DNA of 14,817 nucleotides, taken from the NCBI GenBank assembly GCA_034433615.1, contig DAOUAJ010000351.1:1-14817 (forward strand). The letters run 5' to 3'. Source of the stretch: DAOUAJ01 sp034433615 (GTDB lineage: Bacteria > Chloroflexota > Anaerolineae > DUEN01). The notes under the pieces are model-generated. The model did no database searches and was not told the DNA's origin. It worked only from the letters and a program-made list of their open reading frames with translations. The position numbers were made by a program, and so were the translations under genes. Positions 13,476 through 14,817 of the stretch are shown one piece after another; the stretch's first letter is position 1; each line of letters begins with the position of its first letter.

Positions 13476-14600
13476 CTATCGCCCATCAGACATAGGTGAC
13501 CCGTTCGCTGCCATTGGCAAGACAACGCGCACGGTGGTCTGCTGGCCAGGGACGCTTTCGATGGTCAGCTTACCCCCATGCAATTCGGCGACGCGCCGGG
13601 CGATCGCCAGCCCCAGCCCCGGGCCTTGCTGCTCATACCGCCTGCGCTCGAATTGCACATATGCGTCCACCCCGGCGATCTGCTGAGGGGTCATGCCGCG
13701 GCCCCGGTCGGTGATGGTGATGACCAGGGTGCCCTCGTCGGCGATGCGGCTGCTGACCTGAACCGGCGTCCCGGCCGGCGAGAACTTAAAGGCGTTCTCG
13801 AGCAGCTCTTCCAGCATGAAGATCAGATACGACTCGGCGACCTGAGCCGGCCCATCCTGCAAATCCAGAACCAGATCAGCGTTGCGTTTGGCTTCCAGGG
13901 CCTTCTGGCGCGCCACGTTCTCGATGAACAACGCTGTCGAAGTCACGCGGCTGCGCCACAGCGCCTGGACTTGCTCCGGGTCCCTGGCGATCAACTCCAG
14001 TTCGGCATACAGCAGGAACTTCTGGACCAGCCGGTACAGGCGCTGGCCGGCGCGGTGGATGCTCTCGGCGATTCCCCGGATTTCGTCTGGTGGCAGCGTG
14101 GCGTAGTCTTCGATCAGGACAGATGAAAAGCCCAAGATGCCGGTGAGCGGCGTGCGCAGTTCGTGGGGCAGCATCCGGGCCATGCTCTGGCGCAGCTCGT
14201 CCATCTTGCTCTGGAAGTGCCGGACCACCGTGGCCCGTTTGGCCAGGCGCGTGGCGATGGCTCGGAGCACCTCGTCGCGTGTGAAGGGCTTGGTGAGGTA
14301 ATCGTCAGCGCCCAGCGCCATGCCAGCGCGCAGGTCGGCCGGAGTGGCCTTAGCCGTGAGGTAGATAAAGGGGATGATGGCCGTAGTCGGGTCCTGGCGT
14401 AGTTCCCAATAGACCCCGTAGCCGTCCAGTTCAGGCATCAGGATGTCGCACAGGATCAGGTCAGGCAGATGCTCTTGTGCCAATTGGACGCCGCTGTGGC
14501 CATTGACCGCGCTGATGACCTTATAGCCCTCGGCTTCTAGCAGATCCACGAGGTTCTCTCGGATGGCTTCGTCGTCCTCAATTACGAGGATGGTGCTCAT
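13476..14600 (-). CDS. Response regulator receiver-histidine kinase hybrid
   Basis: A 374-residue soluble two-component protein with the receiver at the N-terminus. REC domain (1-120): DD at 9-10, phospho-acceptor Asp52 in LCDILMP, Thr82, and Lys104 in YLTKPF. A coiled segment (121-140) follows, then a DHp domain with phospho-His146 in LPHELRTPL. The ATPase domain has the N-box ELLENAFKFSP (Asn269), the G1 box DRGRGM (298-303) and GPGLGLAIARR (326-336). There is no transmembrane helix, so the input must reach the receiver or the kinase in the cytoplasm. The frame is open to 14651, but MSTILVIEDDE at 14600, with AGGAAG upstream, is the true start. The last codons (SPMSDGR and the stop) run into a degenerate heptamer repeat. 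No partner is adjacent; the right flank is a tandem repeat array. Confidence 0.92.
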   Translation of the reverse strand: MSTILVIEDDEAIRENLVDLLEAEGYKVISAVNGHSGVQLAQEHLPDLILCDILMPELDGYGVYWELRQDPTTAIIPFIYLTAKATPADLRAGMALGADDYLTKPFTRDEVLRAIATRLAKRATVVRHFQSKMDELRQSMARMLPHELRTPLTGILGFSSVLIEDYATLPPDEIRGIAESIHRAGQRLYRLVQKFLLYAELELIARDPEQVQALWRSRVTSTALFIENVARQKALEAKRNADLVLDLQDGPAQVAESYLIFMLEELLENAFKFSPAGTPVQVSSRIADEGTLVITITDRGRGMTPQQIAGVDAYVQFERRRYEQQGPGLGLAIARRVAELHGGKLTIESVPGQQTTVRVVLPMAANGSPMSDGR

Positions 14601-14630
14601 ATCTCTTCCTGATCGAAGTGTGGTCACAGG

Positions 14631-14817
14631 GCGGGCTGAAGCCCACCCCACATGGGTGTGGCGCGGCCTTCAGGCCGCACACGGCAGGCTGAAGCCCACC
14701 CCACATGGGTGTGGCGCGGCCTTCAGGCCGCACACGGCGGGCTGAAGCCCACCCCACATGGGTGTGGCGCGGCCTTCAGGCCGCACACGGCGGGCTGAAG
14801 CCCACCCCACATGGGTG
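14631..14817. repeat. 53-bp tandem repeat array with three hairpins per unit
   Basis: Units start at 14631, 14684, 14737 and 14790 (exact 53-base period); the fourth is cut by the window end. The complete copies differ by one base that I can see (GCGGGCTG versus GCAGGCTG at 14686). Each unit holds GGGCTGAAGCCC, CACCC-CACAT-GGGTG and GCGGCC-TTCA-GGCCGC hairpins, resembling REP-like palindromes. The absence of unique spacers excludes a CRISPR array. It begins 31 bases upstream of the kinase start, where its promoter would be expected. Confidence 0.95.

Noticed and set aside
14631..14817. CRISPR-like periodic array
   Set aside because: The 53-base units are identical throughout, with no unique spacers, and no cas genes are present.

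Overview
The window looks like chromosomal DNA of a GC-rich bacterium, most probably a member of the Chloroflexota (Anaerolineae-like). This is inferred from the protein families (a GT39-type membrane glycosyltransferase with long extracellular modules, a single-chain nucleotidyltransferase-HEPN protein, a TumE-like toxin), from the frequent GTG/TTG starts (6 of 12 complete genes), and from the many short tandem-repeat families scattered between and inside genes. No rRNA, tRNA or marker gene settles the taxonomy. All twelve complete genes are on the minus strand; the only plus-strand gene is the last 28 codons of an integron-type integrase at the left edge.

Layout, left to right. Positions 1-89: 3' end of intI. 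Positions 90-582: no convincing large gene. It holds a strong minus-strand promoter overlapped by a perfect inverted repeat, two hairpins and a possible small-RNA terminator, plus a 29-codon candidate ORF that starts inside a perfect 16-bp palindrome. Positions 583-5956: three envelope glycosylation genes (GT39-like membrane protein, GT4, GT2), separated by an 8-bp-periodic repeat tract and a palindrome-rich spacer. Positions 5957-6252: two 91-bp direct repeats and a rho-independent terminator. Positions 6253-7224: a long-chain polyprenyl diphosphate synthase with its own good promoter.

Positions 7405-10344: a tightly packed unit transcribed as phosphohexomutase, putative antitoxin, TumE-like toxin, TatD-family hydrolase. 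The antitoxin/toxin pair overlaps by ATGA, is visibly AT-richer than its neighbours and looks inserted. Positions 10411-13350: rmd and gmd (the two-enzyme route from GDP-mannose to GDP-D-rhamnose), then an MNT-HEPN fusion gene and, behind it, a broken HEPN remnant; a consensus-like promoter lies upstream of rmd. Positions 13476-14600: a receiver-histidine kinase protein. Positions 14631-14817: at least three and a half copies of a 53-bp tandem repeat with three hairpins per unit, running off the window.

Functionally the window is mainly a surface-polysaccharide and lipid-carrier neighbourhood. The mutase may supply sugar-1-phosphate, Rmd/Gmd make GDP-D-rhamnose, the GT2/GT4/GT39 enzymes may build or attach glycans, and the prenyl synthase may supply quinone side chains or carrier lipids. 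Into this have come two toxin-antitoxin-like modules and several generations of short tandem repeats. The least explained items are the candidate structured RNA next to the integrase, the TumE-like pair with a partner of unfamiliar type, the MNT-HEPN fusion with its HEPN remnant, and the 7-, 8- and 53-bp repeat families, two of which sit in frame inside the GT39 gene.
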